Assembly: GCF_030272615.1 (NCBI RefSeq)
Contig: NC_081409.1
Coordinates: forward strand, 526,995,475 to 527,059,474
Length of the DNA: 64,000 bases
Direction: 5' to 3'
Source: Cryptomeria japonica
Lineage: Eukaryota; Streptophyta; Pinopsida; Cupressales; Cupressaceae
Shown here piece after piece: positions 1 to 12,059 of the stretch. The notes under the pieces are model-generated. The model was not told the DNA's origin, made no database searches, and saw nothing but the letters and a program-made list of their open reading frames with translations. How positions within the stretch are numbered: position 1 is the stretch's first letter; each line of letters begins with the position of its first letter. The position numbers and the translations under genes were made by a program.

Positions 1-1750
1 TCTCCCGAGAGATTAAATTGAGGATTTAAAATAGGCCTTTGAAGAATGATGAAAATTTAAGAAAACATATGTTAGGAACAAGCCCAAATATGTTTATGCA
101 ATGTATCGATATAGTATTCTTATGCTAGATGCACAACAAGGACTTTGGTGGAGTGAGTTCTTGTCTTCTTGCATTATGATTGCATTTTCTAAGGAGGTAG
201 GATGAGACATTTTTTAAGTCTAAAACTAAAGACTGGCTAGAGCCTAAAATCAAGTTTATGTCTGAGAATGTTATTAGATTTTCTGTTGAGGTATAAGGGC
301 TTTGGAAGGTATGGAATTCCTTTATAAAATTTAAAATTGTTTTATATATACACAGTTTCATTGGTTTAATTGTACGCAACAATGTTTGTGAAATTAGACA
401 CCTCAAATAGTTGATGCTAAATGATGAATTATGTTGAATGGAAATATGTTACCAAGTGCTCTTATATGCTTATGAGACACAAAATTTAAAGATGATAGCT
501 ATTATTGAGCATTATTTAATGAAACATGATTGTAGCATCTTACATGGGAATGTTCCTTACAGTCTAATTTTTTTAATGATACGGGACTGTGGCATCTTAT
601 ATGAAATTGTTCTAAAAGTTTACTCATAAAAGACAAAGAAATCATTCCATTTCATGAAATATGAACTATAAACATTATGAGCTATATTTTGAAAATATAG
701 TAGTTTTCTCTGGTAGGCCAATAAGTTTTTCTGTTATGATTACGATTATGTTATCTAAGGACACACTATTACAACAGGTTTTTGAGGTATAAGGATTTTG
801 AAAGCCACAAAATTCTATTCAGTCTTCTATACATCCTAAATTGTTACATTCAAAACAAGTAGGCACATCCAAATACTGTTGTTGAAAGCATTTATAAAAA
901 CCATAACTACACATTTAAGTCAACAAAAATGATTCAAAAACATCAAACATTCAATTAAAATGATTATGATTATGATTTTCCTGTGTGGAAACATAATGAT
1001 AGTTAGATGAGCTGACCTGAATCTTTGTGCAAGCTGGTTTATAAATTCAAAGCTCATTTTTATTGTGTCGAAGGTATTTCTTAATAGAATGCTGTGAAAC
1101 ATTACAAAGTAGAAAATTATTTGATGAGAAGTGAGCCAAAAAAAGTATTTAGTAAATTTTGTGTGAATCCTAAAAACTAGTAACCTGAATTAAATGCATC
1201 TCATTGAATTTCTAAGCCAATCTTTTGCTAAAACCTTATGAAATAAAAAGAGAATATAATTTTTTGCACCTGGTAAGTGTTGTAATGTTGTTAAGGTTGC
1301 ATTCAATTGAATGGGAGGATATTAGTTTCTGTATTATAAATAGTGTAATGCAAATTTTGGAAGGTTTGGTAAGCTTTTTTCATCGTAGATAACTAATTCG
1401 GATTTATTATCATGAAAAGGAGACACATTTGCACATTTTGTAGATAAGGACAATGAATGGCATTAGAGGAAAGCAAATTTTAAGAGACAATACTGTATTT
1501 TGCAATTTTCGAGGGTGACGATTTTGTTCGGCAATGACAAAATTTTAATGGTTGCGATTTAATTTATTTCCTGAGATTTCAGCTGGAGTTTTTATTGACA
1601 AGAAAAAGTGAGGTGTAGAGGGGGTGGTTGTGATTGTAGGTTTATGCCTCTCGGTGTAAATATGGATAATGAAGAAGATAATTTTAATGTTCATGAGGTT
1701 AAGGATAGTTTATGGAACCCTATCTAATTATAACCAATTTTTACAATCAA
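1..1750. other. Unassigned AT-rich sequence
   Basis: No reading frame here resembles a known protein. The longest open stretches are under 100 codons with no recognisable motif, and no LTR ends or tandem repeats stand out. The right end probably includes the 3' tail of the minus-strand LINE whose last coding domain lies just downstream, but I could not find a poly(A) tract to fix the LINE end. Confidence 0.4.
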
Positions 1751-1759
1751 TTCTTTGCC

Positions 1760-2447
1760 CATGAAAGTTTATGATGAGTGCTCCCAACTTCTCAATACTC
1801 CTCCCTATATAAATTATGCCACGAGCTAGTGGTTAAGATATTAATAAATGTATTCCTATTGTCCTTGAAAGAATTACACTTTAAGATAAAATTCTTTTCA
1901 GTTTCCACTTTCTCAGAGGTACAAAAAGTGCAACCATTTTCTTCCCAAGCCCCTTTTGGCCTTTTCCAATGCCCAATCTCACAATGGAGTTGATGAGAGT
2001 TAGTTCTAAGCTAAGCAATAAGATTTTTTTCTCTCTATGAGATATTGGTCCCTATGTAAACTTTTTGAAGATGATTACATGTGGGATTGAACTCATTGAT
2101 ATAATATTGTTTCTTTCTTCCTTGCTTGATACCCCAAATTCTCTTGTATAATTTGTCCATCACGAAGGCCTTTATATCTTTATCATTTGTGGGGCACATA
2201 TTCAAATAAATGTTCCATTTACTCATCCATTTAATGTTTTGTTGGATCTAAGTCATCTTTCTTTTGCACAACATGTCATTGAAGACAACCTTAGGCCATC
2301 TACCTTCTTCCCTTTGCTCGATTCTTTTTAAATAGCTAGTGAGGCGCACCATAGCAATTGATTCAATAGGGGCAACTCCTATTTCACTTAATATGATACC
2401 ATAGGGAACTGTATTTTGAACTTGCTTGTGATTAAAAGTTTTTGAAT
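1760..2447 (-). pseudogene. LINE C-terminal zinc-finger region (3' part of a split LINE)
   Basis: Read on the minus strand, degenerate frames give the C-terminal tail typical of plant LINE reverse transcriptases. A GRKKQYYINEFNP-like segment is followed by an AQLRTNSHQL-like segment (one stop), then a Cys-x2-Cys finger (GCTFCTSEKVETEK) and a matching ILKC. This is the post-RT nucleic-acid-binding tail. It is broken by stops and small frameshifts. It ends abruptly at 2,447, where a giant LTR begins; the missing upstream part of the same LINE (RT and endonuclease) resumes at 14,355 on the same strand. Assignment rests on the CxxC...C pattern and flanking motifs; the 3' UTR and tail are not delimited. 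Confidence 0.72.
2443..2447. repeat. Target-site duplication TGAAT, left copy
   Basis: TGAAT immediately precedes the TGTAATG terminus; the identical right copy is 14,350-14,354, immediately after the CACTACA terminus. Five bases is the usual duplication for LTR retrotransposon integrases. Confidence 0.8.
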
Positions 2448-3663
2448 TGTAATGCTCGCCAAAATACCCTAGAGAAAATAACTAATCTAATTAACAAATA
2501 GAATGTTTTTTTAAACATTCACTAATGCCATACATAATGCTACAAGTACTCATATGCATTAGTCATGATGTTACATGAATGCATAAATATCTTAAACATA
2601 ATCATATTCTTAACAACATAATACGCAAGTAGAAATAATAATACAACAACTATCCATCCCTAGGGTGCCTCAACGCCATTACTTAACTAACAATAACACA
2701 TAAGCACATCCATAATCATGGTACCATTAACATCCATTACATTTATTTCCTAAGCAACTACTTTCTTTCTAACATGAGTATTATGAACCATCAAATATCT
2801 AAGTTCATTCTAAATCACCAAATCAAATGTTCCTAACTCCCATAATGAAACACCATGAAACTATCTACATCTTTCTTCTACAAATAGAACTATTTCATCA
2901 AGGATAACTATTACAAATCTCATCAAGATTACTATCATTGCACATATGAAAGATTATAATAACAAATACTAATCTACTTCCAAATAGGATTCCATGCTAC
3001 TAAACAATTCAAGAATCGTTTGTTACTACAAGAATAAACATAAACTACTCATTCTTTTCCCCTAATTTAACATAGGATCTCATTCCCAACATAAGGAGCA
3101 TTCCTACATTATGAATCATATAATAATACACCTTCTTAATCCATTACAAATCATAGTCTCTACATCATCAAGTCCTATTACATAAGAGTACATGATACAA
3201 GCACATAGTTTCTTTTATTGCATCATATCCTAATGCATAATAATACAAGTTACATAAGTGCATATCCTTCTTTTGCATTTACAAGTCATCATGATACAAT
3301 GTTATCTCTAATACATAAATTCATATCCATATATCATCCGCATAATAGAGAACCATAGAAACCATAGCCACACATGCTAGCATCCAAAGAAGAACATCCC
3401 AATGGAAGAAGGAATCAAACCACTCAACCATGGGGAACCAAATAAGAACCACCCACCATGCTAGGAGATGACATGGGGTTCCAACTCACACTCAAGACAT
3501 AAGCTGACACCTAACAACCAAGGGATTCAAGATGACAGCCACAAGACAAAAGACAAGAATATAATAACCAAACCACATCACAAGGATGAAGTGTAACAAC
3601 AAACTCCCAGAGGCATAATCAACAACAAAGGCATAAGGATAATGGATACATGTAGGGAAGAGT

Positions 3664-3880
3664 GTCATCACATGCTATCCTCATGAAGAAGGGAACAATA
3701 CCAAACCTTGATAGACATGTCACCACATGCTATCCTAACAAAGAAGGTCAATTCACACCCATGGTAGCCATGCATGTTATCCTCACAAAGAAGAGAAAAT
3801 CCATACTCTTGATATACATACATGCTACCCTCACATAGAAGGGTAATACCAATCCCTTGATAGACATGTGGAGCCATCTC
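3664..3880. repeat. About 50-55 bp tandem repeat, four copies
   Basis: Four diverged copies of a unit containing CATGCTATCCTCA(C/T) followed by AAGAAGG begin near 3,671, 3,726, 3,773 and 3,829 (spacing 55, 47, 56). The array lies inside the outer giant LTR. The 69-codon open frame on the minus strand here is a by-product of the repeat (recurring LLCE/YQ phrases) and is not called as a gene. Confidence 0.65.
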
Positions 3881-6565
3881 AACCTATGTGAGAACAAGGG
3901 AGATTATCTTGCCATCTCAATAACCTCAAACCAATTATTATCTCATTAAGTATATCCCAACCCACTTAACTAATTATTAATGTTATCACTTGTCTATGTC
4001 AAGAAAAATTTCAATGTTCCCTGGCGGTCTAGACTCTAAGCTTCCAATAAGGAACCACTTAGCAGTCTATCTCACTTGACCTCGGTCATCACATGAAATC
4101 CAACTCCCCCTAATCATATGCCAAGACCTTAGGGTGAAACATAAGCCACATAAATATTACAATAACATCATGAAGGCTTTCCATGAAAATAATATCACAA
4201 CAACATCATAGATACACATATGAAACATAACAATGAGTTATAATGCCAACATGGCTAAACAAGAGCCTCCACCATCAAAAGTATAACAATAAGCATGAGT
4301 AAGGTATACACCATCTTACTCAACAATATGCAAATACAATCCTCAACAGTGAGACACATTCCATCCCATTGGAGCTCTTATACAACCTACCTCAACAACA
4401 AGGCATTCTTCTTCTTGTTGGAGCTAATCAACATATATGCACAAACCTCAACAAAAAGGCATAGACCATCTTGCCAGAGCACAAATCAACAATAAAATGA
4501 ATGATATTGGACCATAAAAATCTCAAAGAAAACTCAAGACAATCACAAAGGCCTCTAGTACAAGCCCAAATCCAAAAATGCATCACAAACTAACAAAATG
4601 ATCAAAGACCCATATGCATAGCAGTTTAGCGCATCCAGTAATTAGATTATCACATTTGAAAAACATAGTAGCGCATATACAAAAGGGACTAAGAACTCAA
4701 AATAACAAAAATAAAGACTCACAATTGACTTAGAAGCTTCACTAAGGCATAAATTATGACTCAAAACGAATCCAGAAGGGATGCAATAATAAGTATATTG
4801 CAAGGAACAACTAAACATATCAACAATGAACCAAGGTAAGGACACAAAATTTATTCCCAAATGCCATAAGAACTCACAAAAACACCCAACACAATAAATA
4901 AAAAAGCATACAAATATTTTATTCCCCAATCTTAATACATATATTTCAATATTAATAACCTTTCTTCAATTATGTTTCCCAATCTCCCACAGACAATCTT
5001 TTAGCAGACACGAAGAAAATGTAGTACCCCTGCCCTAATCAGTTTTTAATCTCAGTTTTATCTTAGTTAGTTTATCATAATATAATGATTATAGTCAGAT
5101 GTATTGATTTAGTGCAAATCTGTTAATGTGGTTTTCACACTAGTTGTATGCAAGTTGCTTAGTGTTCCTATTTCATGGTATTAAAATCGGGCTAATGCTT
5201 TCATTAAGTTTATATATGTATGCATGTATGACTCTTGGTTGCAAGAGATTTCAGGTACCACGCCGCATGAGTGCGAGGTTTGTCTTCACCTGGATTTGCA
5301 GGTTTGAGAGTACCTCTTTAATCCTTAGAGTTGGATTAGGTGGTCGTAAGACCCTAGTTGACCATAGTCGTGCTCAAGTAAGCATCGCCAGTTGTCGTCG
5401 GTATTCCCTTTTTGTTTGGGTTTGCGAGTCGTCTGTCTGGATGACCTTCTTGGTTTGTGTGTTTGGTGTGTATGGTTAAATTGATTAATTAGTCCTTAGT
5501 ATTTAATTTGATTAAATATGTGTTTGCGCATTAAAGATTAATGGACTAAATTAAATAGGATTTCTTTATGTGATTTATCGTTAATCTGAATTGCTCGATT
5601 TAAATTGGGAGCAAGTTCAATTAAATGGTTAAATTTAAATATTAAATGTATTATGTTTATGCCTATGAAAAGAAAGATTTAATTTTAATTGAAATAGAAT
5701 TAATTTTATCTTCTTGGCATTTTGGAAATAGAAAGGTTAAATTGAATTAATTGAGAAAATCAATTTTGAATTGAAAAGCAATTTAATTTGTTGATATAGT
5801 TGGAAAATAGTAATTTTTGGGGAATTATTTTAAATAAAAATTTTAATTCCAAAAATGAAATTTTTGGTCAACCTTTCCCATATAACCTAGACTTTTGGAA
5901 AATATGGGGGATGGAATTTCTTTTGGAAAAAAAATGGTTTTTGGAAAAAAATATTTTTGGATGTAATTTGGGGGTTTTGGATGGGGAAGGATTCCTTGAG
6001 CTGCAGATTGGGGCTCTTCAGCAGATCTTGCCAGGAATGCGAGATAAGGTAGGATCTAGATCCATCTCTTTGATTTCTGGTTGTATTGTTCTTGCTTTTT
6101 CAAAACCAAATTTTGGATATCCATTGGAAATGGCTGTTCATGAGGAACTCTTGTTTAAATCTCCATTGGGTGTTCTCAAATTCAAATTCTATTTTAGAAA
6201 TTAGATGTTGTTGGAAAGAATGGTTGAATTATTGAGTTTAAATGCCCCATTTTGTCCAAGTATGGGTTTTTGTTGAAGAAATTATTTATGGTTTGATATT
6301 CTTTAGATTGTTTGGGGATTTGAAACTTTATTCTTGCTGGGAAAATTCTCATTTTAAGTTTATTTGAAGCTGTGTGTTAAAAAAAAAAAAAAAAAGAAAC
6401 AAATAGAGTTTTGGTTTTAAAAATAAATCGTTTTAGTCTCTGGGAGACTGGTTTTTTTTAGACTATGTTTTACACAGTAATATTTAAAAAAAATAAAAAA
6501 TAAAAAAAAATAAAAATAAAATAAATGATAATTTATTGGGGAAACCCCAAGAGGGAGCTGCGTAT

Positions 6566-6719
6566 CCCATTGGGACAACAACGCACCCCAAGGGGTGCTG
6601 CGTGCTTTCCTTTGGGAACATCAGCGCTCCCATTGGGATGCTGTGTGCTCCCTTGGGAAGCAGCGCTTCCCCTTTGGGGCTGCGTGAGCTCCCATGGGGA
6701 CCACGTGGGGTCCACGTGG
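6566..6719. repeat. Phased array of short G/C palindromes
   Basis: Palindromic cores occur at 6,566-6,574 (CCCATTGGG), 6,586-6,595 (CCCCAAGGGG), about 6,607-6,618 (imperfect), 6,629-6,637 (CCCATTGGG), 6,650-6,657 (CCCTTGGG), 6,669-6,679 (CCCCTTTGGGG) and 6,691-6,698 (CCCATGGG), then CCACGTGG at 6,701-6,708 and 6,712-6,719. The first seven centres are spaced about 20.5-22 bp. Linkers carry GCTGCGTG or GCTGTGTG variants, so this is a minisatellite with a palindromic core. Several short frames cross it on both strands and are repeat artefacts. A C9 run follows at 6,723-6,733. Confidence 0.85.
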
Positions 6720-6769
6720 AAACCCCCCCCCCCTCCCTTTTAATTTGCAATTTTTTTTATTATTATTTT

Positions 6770-7080
6770 TTAGTTAAAAAATAAATAAATTTATTAATTT
6801 AAAAGTTTTTTTTATAAAGTGTTTAATTAATTATTAATTAATATTAATATATATTTATCAATGGAAATAAATGTATATATGTTGATTAATATTTAATGTG
6901 AAAGTTGAACATTATTAAATTATTAATAATATATATTTTATTAATGAAAAAAAATTAATATATATATATATATATTAATTAATATTTAATTGGATTATTA
7001 TGCAATATTAAATATTAATTGTGTATATTTTATTAATCGTAGGGTTATAAATATATATGAATTAATATTTAATCCTTTTG
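6770..7080. repeat. AT-rich simple sequence
   Basis: The tract is almost wholly A and T, with many ATTAATTAAT and TATATATA runs. It lies just after the palindrome array inside the 4.2-kb LTR. No gene is seen. Confidence 0.7.
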
Positions 7081-9539
7081 GACCTATAATATTAGGGGAG
7101 CATCTTTTGGAAAAGATGAAATATTGTTTATATTGGAAAAATTTTCGAGATAAAACATACTTTATTCAAGAATATATATTGTTTGAAGATTTTAATGATA
7201 TAGGCCATCTGGAAATGTTAGAAATGAATATTTAATAATTGGACATTATGAATTTAAACGATATGCTTTTGGAAATTTAATTAAGTATCATTTGGGAAAA
7301 TTGTTAAGTTACTGATATTCTCATTTAGTAAAATGAATGGTTAATTTATATTTTTCCTCTATTTGAGAAATAGACAATGGTACTATTGCAAATTATGATA
7401 TTGTATTCACCTTGCAGTGATGATTTCCTGTTAGTGTATTTTTGGAAACTTAGATCATGTAGAAAACTTGATCGACCTTTACTGATTTAATCAATGGGAA
7501 AGAAAGTTGTCCTTCCTGATTGTTGACTATGCGAGTTTAATTTCTGTATTTGTTTTTTTGCTTATGTAATGGAAAGCTTTGACTTGTTTGATTGGACCCT
7601 GTCGTATGGTTGATTTGGGTACCTGTTCAAGTCCTCGGTCTCAAGTATGATTGTTGTTTTGTAGGTGTGTCGTAATTGGTCATAACCTTTATGTGGGTGT
7701 CGAATGATGATTCGTGGTTGACCATAGTTGGTCAGGTCTCTGGTTAGAGTATCGTCAGTAAGTGTACCTCTTTTGAGTCATGTTTGACCAAATGGTTGTT
7801 CCCTCCTTCTTGAACTCCATTCGTCTGACCATGTGTATTCCTTGGTTTTTGAGTTCGTCCAAGTTTAGTCTATTGTCGTATGGGAAAGTGGCTTTCGATT
7901 GGGGGCCGCGCCCAAAGTGGCTGCTAGGTAACCCATCGAAAGTGAGTCTAATAAGTGATAACCTAATAGTAGATTAGGATGTTAATCTCTAAGTAAGATA
8001 ATTGTGCCTCACACATGGGACGAGTGCTAACACAGACTTGACATGCTATGAGAAGGCCTGAAATGGCAAACCATCATCCTTGTCTTCATGAAAGGATGTG
8101 TGGGTCCACATGAGGCTTGGATGGGCCGGAGGTTTGGATTAGGTTGCCAGGGTAACCAGTGTATGGGGCCGGAACCTATGAAGACCTGCCATGGTAACCG
8201 TACCAGGTTGTGTGATGACACTTGTCCCTACATTCGCTAGTGTGTTGTCATTTTGTCCTGTTAGGAGCACGTTTGTGGGTCATCCTATTGTTGATACCCT
8301 TGTGAGTACTTGGTTTCATGTTAGACCTTGGGTAGTGATGACTCAGTTTTGTGGATGCTCTAATGGACCTTTGTATTAGCTTTGATTATGTTCAGCTGGA
8401 TCCTTTTCTTTTCAGGGATCGATTATGTATTTATTGACCGATGCGGTCGTTTTTATATTGATTATGTTTCGCCTTGATGGCCGGATTGTAATGGTGTAAC
8501 CTCATGTATTCTTAACTTTATTAATTATCAGAGGGGTCTTGCAGTTGAGCAGACCCGGAGATGTAGCCCTTTAGGGGTGAACTCCAAGATCATTATGGTG
8601 TTATGTGATGTTATTCTCTCATGTTTCCCTTATTCAACTTTATCATGTATGAATAGCTTATGTTAGAATGTATAAGTGGATAAGATGGAATTAACTTTAA
8701 ATGCTTATAGGCAGTCCTTTCTTGAATGTAGTAAATTGGAATATGAAAGAATGTAGCTTAGGATAATGGATTATATTCAATCATTATTAAGGAAATTAAG
8801 TGTGTATGGAAGATCTCATATGTTTATGATAAAATTCTAGTGTGTTAGAATAGTAGATGCATGACTTATATTTTAATGAAAAGCTTGAATGTAGAGTATG
8901 AATGGATCATAATGGATAAACATTAGCATGTGATTTATATTTCCATCTTTTGAAAGAAATTATCCTTAGTTAAGAATTATCTCATTTTTAAGATAATCAG
9001 CTTATTGGATTAATTGTGTGAGTTAAGTGAAATGTGTAAATTAAGTAATCACGTTGGGAAACTCTTTAGGTGTTAGTTGATGTCTCCCGCTATGTAATCT
9101 GAATCTTTGATATCTTGTTGTATCTTAATGTGGTGTAACTTTTAAAAATTTTTTTATTGCACTCTATTCTTGTGTTTTGGCTTAATCCCTTTGGGGTTTC
9201 CTGGCGGGGCATTACAGAAAACAACTCTTTTCAAAAAAATCAAAATGCAAGAATGGAAAAAGATCTCCAACTTGGAAGTAGAGTGAAGGTAATGCAATCA
9301 TAGAAAAGCCAAAATCCAGACCAACAAGCTTTCCAAAAATTGAATCCAACCAAGAAATTCCAACTCCAAGCATTTCGAAAATCCACAAGTTGAGAAAATA
9401 TCCAAAAGCACACACTTAGAAATGCTCAATAAGACAATAAATAAAATCTTATTCAAAACTATAAAAAAATGCCAACTAATCAAAATATTCCAATAAACTA
9501 TACTCTATACCAACCCCCTTCCAAAAATCGAGGTAAGAA

Positions 9540-10510
9540 TATAAAATAATATTATTTACTTGCCCCCAAATCTCAACCAATAAAATAATAGGGTGGGTAT
9601 AAACATAATATTTAATTACTCAATTAGTAATAAAATAATGTAATAATATAATAACCAATAATAATAATAAATCAAATCCCAATAAAATAAATCAAATCCC
9701 AGTAAAATAAATCAAACACAATATAAATAAATGCCCCAATTAAATATAAAATCATAAATAATATAAACAAATAATAAATAATTAAATAATAATATCCTCA
9801 CAATCACAACTCTCAAGAGGGCCAACCATAACAATGGGTAGGTACATAAATAATAACAAATAAATAACCCATAAATAAAACAACAAGGCACATAAATAAA
9901 TAAATAAATAAATAATCAAAACAATAAATAATTAGATAAACAATAAACAACCCAACAATAAATAAATAAACAATAAAGAAGATAAATAAATAAATAAATA
10001 CATAAACAATAGACAAATAAACAAAATGGATAATAAATAAGTAAATGTGTACAATGAGCATAAATACTCAACCAATAATTAAACAATAAATAAATAAACA
10101 AATAATTAAGTGTACGGGTAAATATAAATGCTTTAGCCAATATAACCTCACCAAATAATCATTAATTTATTATTAGCTCCCAATAAATAAATATATATTT
10201 ATATCCGTACGAACCATTATTTAATAATTTACACCAATGAGCTATATGTAATAATTTAATTAATTAATTTCCACAACTCCGAATAACCAATAAATAAATA
10301 ATCAAATTCATATATAATCATAAGTGCTCAAATATTATAATTTAAACTTAATACCATTATTATCTCCCACATACATATAAAATATAATAAATAAATAGTC
10401 TCTCATGCATAATTATATATGCTAGATATTATGATCCACAAAATTACATTAATAAATAATCACCCTCAATAATTAAATTACACAATAATATATAAATATT
10501 AATGACATCT
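9540..10510. repeat. AT-rich region with (ATAA)n-like runs
   Basis: Repeated AATAAATAAATAA stretches, for example 9,893-9,915 and 9,957-10,000, dominate. Open frames on the minus strand (rich in Tyr, Leu, Ile and Phe) are produced by this composition. The tract belongs to the outer giant LTR and lies next to its palindrome-rich part, matching the order in the nested LTR. Confidence 0.7.
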
Positions 10511-10602
10511 ATTGATTTAATTTAATACTAAATAAACTATATGTTTTTGAATAAGGACAACACCAAAGAAAAAGACAACACCAAAGAAATAAACTATATG
10601 TC

Positions 10603-10636
10603 GGGACTTCAAAAATTTTGTCAATTTTGAAGTCCC
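10603..10636. repeat. 34-bp inverted repeat (hairpin)
   Basis: Arms GGGACTTCAAAA and TTTTGAAGTCCC face each other around a short AT centre. The pairing is near perfect across the whole 34 bp. Confidence 0.75.
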
Positions 10637-10748
10637 TGGCTCAAAATTTTGAATTTTTGCACTCAGAATCCCCTTTGTAGGATAATAGACAGGTTATCAT
10701 ACTGTGGTAGACAACAATGTGTCGTATAACATGAGGATTATATGAAGT

Positions 10749-10823
10749 GTCAATAACATGATATGTTATTGACCCTGTGCCTAACATCAACATCTCATGT
10801 CAATAACATGTTGTGTTATTGAC
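10749..10823. repeat. Two copies of a 25-bp palindrome
   Basis: GTCAATAACA...TGTTATTGAC occurs at 10,749-10,773 and again at 10,799-10,823, each with 10-bp perfect arms and a 5-bp centre. A third inverted repeat, GTTGACCGGT...ACCAGTCAAC with one mismatch, follows at 10,899-10,921. These lie just outside the GGGATAAG array. Confidence 0.8.
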
Positions 10824-11021
10824 CGTTGAGGCAGCAACAGGTGGCTAAGTATTTTGCAGCGCATGAGGGAGTCTTTTCGGGATCCAAAAATCTTTTTTGA
10901 GTTGACCGGTCCAACCAGTCAACTCACTTATGTCTCACCGATTGAAGGGTTTCTTTCCATTGGTGGACCGGTCTCCAGGGTTCATCCTTATCAGCTGGCG
11001 GTAACATCATTTGGGTCATGC

Positions 11022-12056
11022 GGGATAAGGCTCGCAAGGCATTGACGTGGAGGTTTCTCTTATCCCGTAGGGTGGAAAGCGAGGAACAATGACCGCGTGG
11101 GATAAGGTCCAAGTTGAAATGGAGGCGTTTCTCTTGTCTCACAGGGTAAAATAAAGGCACAAAAAAGGTCATGGGATAGAAAGATGAAGTGAAGGAAAGG
11201 GTTTTCCTTATCCCGTGCATTCCCTCAGGGATAAGGAAAATGTCGTGGGATAAGAAAAGGTTAAAGAAAAAGGCAAAATTTTTATCCCACGTGGTGAGAA
11301 TGCATAGTCAGGTGGTAAAGGGGCAAATAAATATAAGCAACGTGTGATAACGAATAGTGCAGCTATAGAGAAGGCTTATCTTGCGAGGTTGAGCATGGTT
11401 AAAGAATATAGCATGGGATAAAAAAATTTGAAGTCGAGGGAAGTAGGAATCAAAGGGGTTATCCCGCGAAGGCAAAAGGGATGTTTCTAAATGTCCTGGG
11501 ATAAGGAAACAAAGCAAGAACAAAGAAAAGGCTTATCCTGTGGCATCTTGAGGATACCAAAAATGCCGCGTGGGATAAGATAAAAGAGGAGGTACCAAGT
11601 AGAAAGGTTTATCCCGCATGATTCTTGAAGCACAAGTAATTGGTCGTGGGATAAGAAAGTAAAGTGGGAAGAAAAGGATTTCCTTATCCCATGTGTCCTT
11701 GCGAGGATAAGGAAAGGGTTGCGGGATAAGAAGATGATAGAGGCAAAAGACAAAAGGCTTATCCCGCGGAGGTAAAAGGAGTGTTTCCAAAGGTTGTGGA
11801 ATAAGGAAACATAAAGGCGACGAAGAAGGGGATTATCCCGCGAAAGAAATAAGAGCGCCGCCATGACTCATGGGATAAGAAAGCGAAGGAACACAGAGAT
11901 GAATTTCCTTATCCTGCACATCCCCGCAAGGATAAGGAAAAGGTCAAAGCCACAGAGGGAGATAGAGATCCCCATTATCCTGTAGTGTGAAAGCGATAGA
12001 TGAGGGGCTCGTGAGGTAAGTAAGAACAAGGAGAATGGTGTAACTTGTTATCCCAC
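11022..12056. repeat. GGGATAAG / CTTATCCC array in alternating orientation
   Basis: About 25 copies of GGGATAAG or its complement, exact or with one or two changes, occur in about 1.03 kb. Examples are 11,022, 11,059 (reverse), 11,099, 11,208 (reverse), 11,248, 11,571, 11,648, 11,682 (reverse), 11,721, 11,758 (reverse) and 11,871. Many are flanked by GCG, giving TTATCCCGCG. Larger blocks recur (TTTCCTTATCC near 11,206, 11,680 and 11,906). Minus-strand frames here are repeat artefacts. The array is in the outer giant LTR, in the position the palindrome array holds in the nested one. Confidence 0.8.
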
Positions 12057-12059
12057 GAT

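Larger units (their letters stand above)
5020..9216. mobile_element. Solo giant LTR, 4.2 kb, nested in the outer giant LTR
   Basis: The segment begins TGTAGTACCCCTGCC and ends CTGGCGGGGCATTACA. A perfect 5-bp TSD, GAAAA, flanks it (5,015-5,019 and 9,217-9,221). The ends are imperfect inverted repeats of one another (TGTAGTACCCC versus TGTAATGCCCC when reversed). No primer binding site follows it, no polypurine tract precedes it and no gag or pol motif occurs inside, so it is a solo LTR left by LTR-LTR recombination. At 4,197 bp it is long for a plant LTR. It contains a palindrome array (6,566-6,719), an AT-rich tract (about 6,770-7,080) and otherwise non-coding DNA. The strand is left open because the element's own transcription direction cannot be read from the LTR alone. 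Confidence 0.85.

Noticed and set aside
125-1102. Short frames of 60-93 codons at the left edge
   Set aside because: No recognisable motif, AT-driven composition, no consistent start context.
6484-6784. Several overlapping 60-88 codon frames on both strands over the palindrome array
   Set aside because: They repeat Pro/Gly/Leu words imposed by the G/C palindromes; all frames on both strands look alike, so this is repeat composition, not coding.
5020-9216. DNA transposon with terminal inverted repeats
   Set aside because: The ends are imperfect inverted repeats, but only over about 11 bp; TG/CA ends, 5-bp TSD and related giant LTR favour an LTR.
9813-10140. Minus-strand frames rich in Tyr, Ile, Leu and Phe resembling membrane segments
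   Set aside because: Produced by (ATAA)n-type sequence, which reads as YLFI words; no start context or conserved motif.
10924-11864. Minus-strand frames of 71-125 codons
   Set aside because: They track the CTTATCCC repeats (recurring LSRDN/LIPR words) and overlap each other in different frames.
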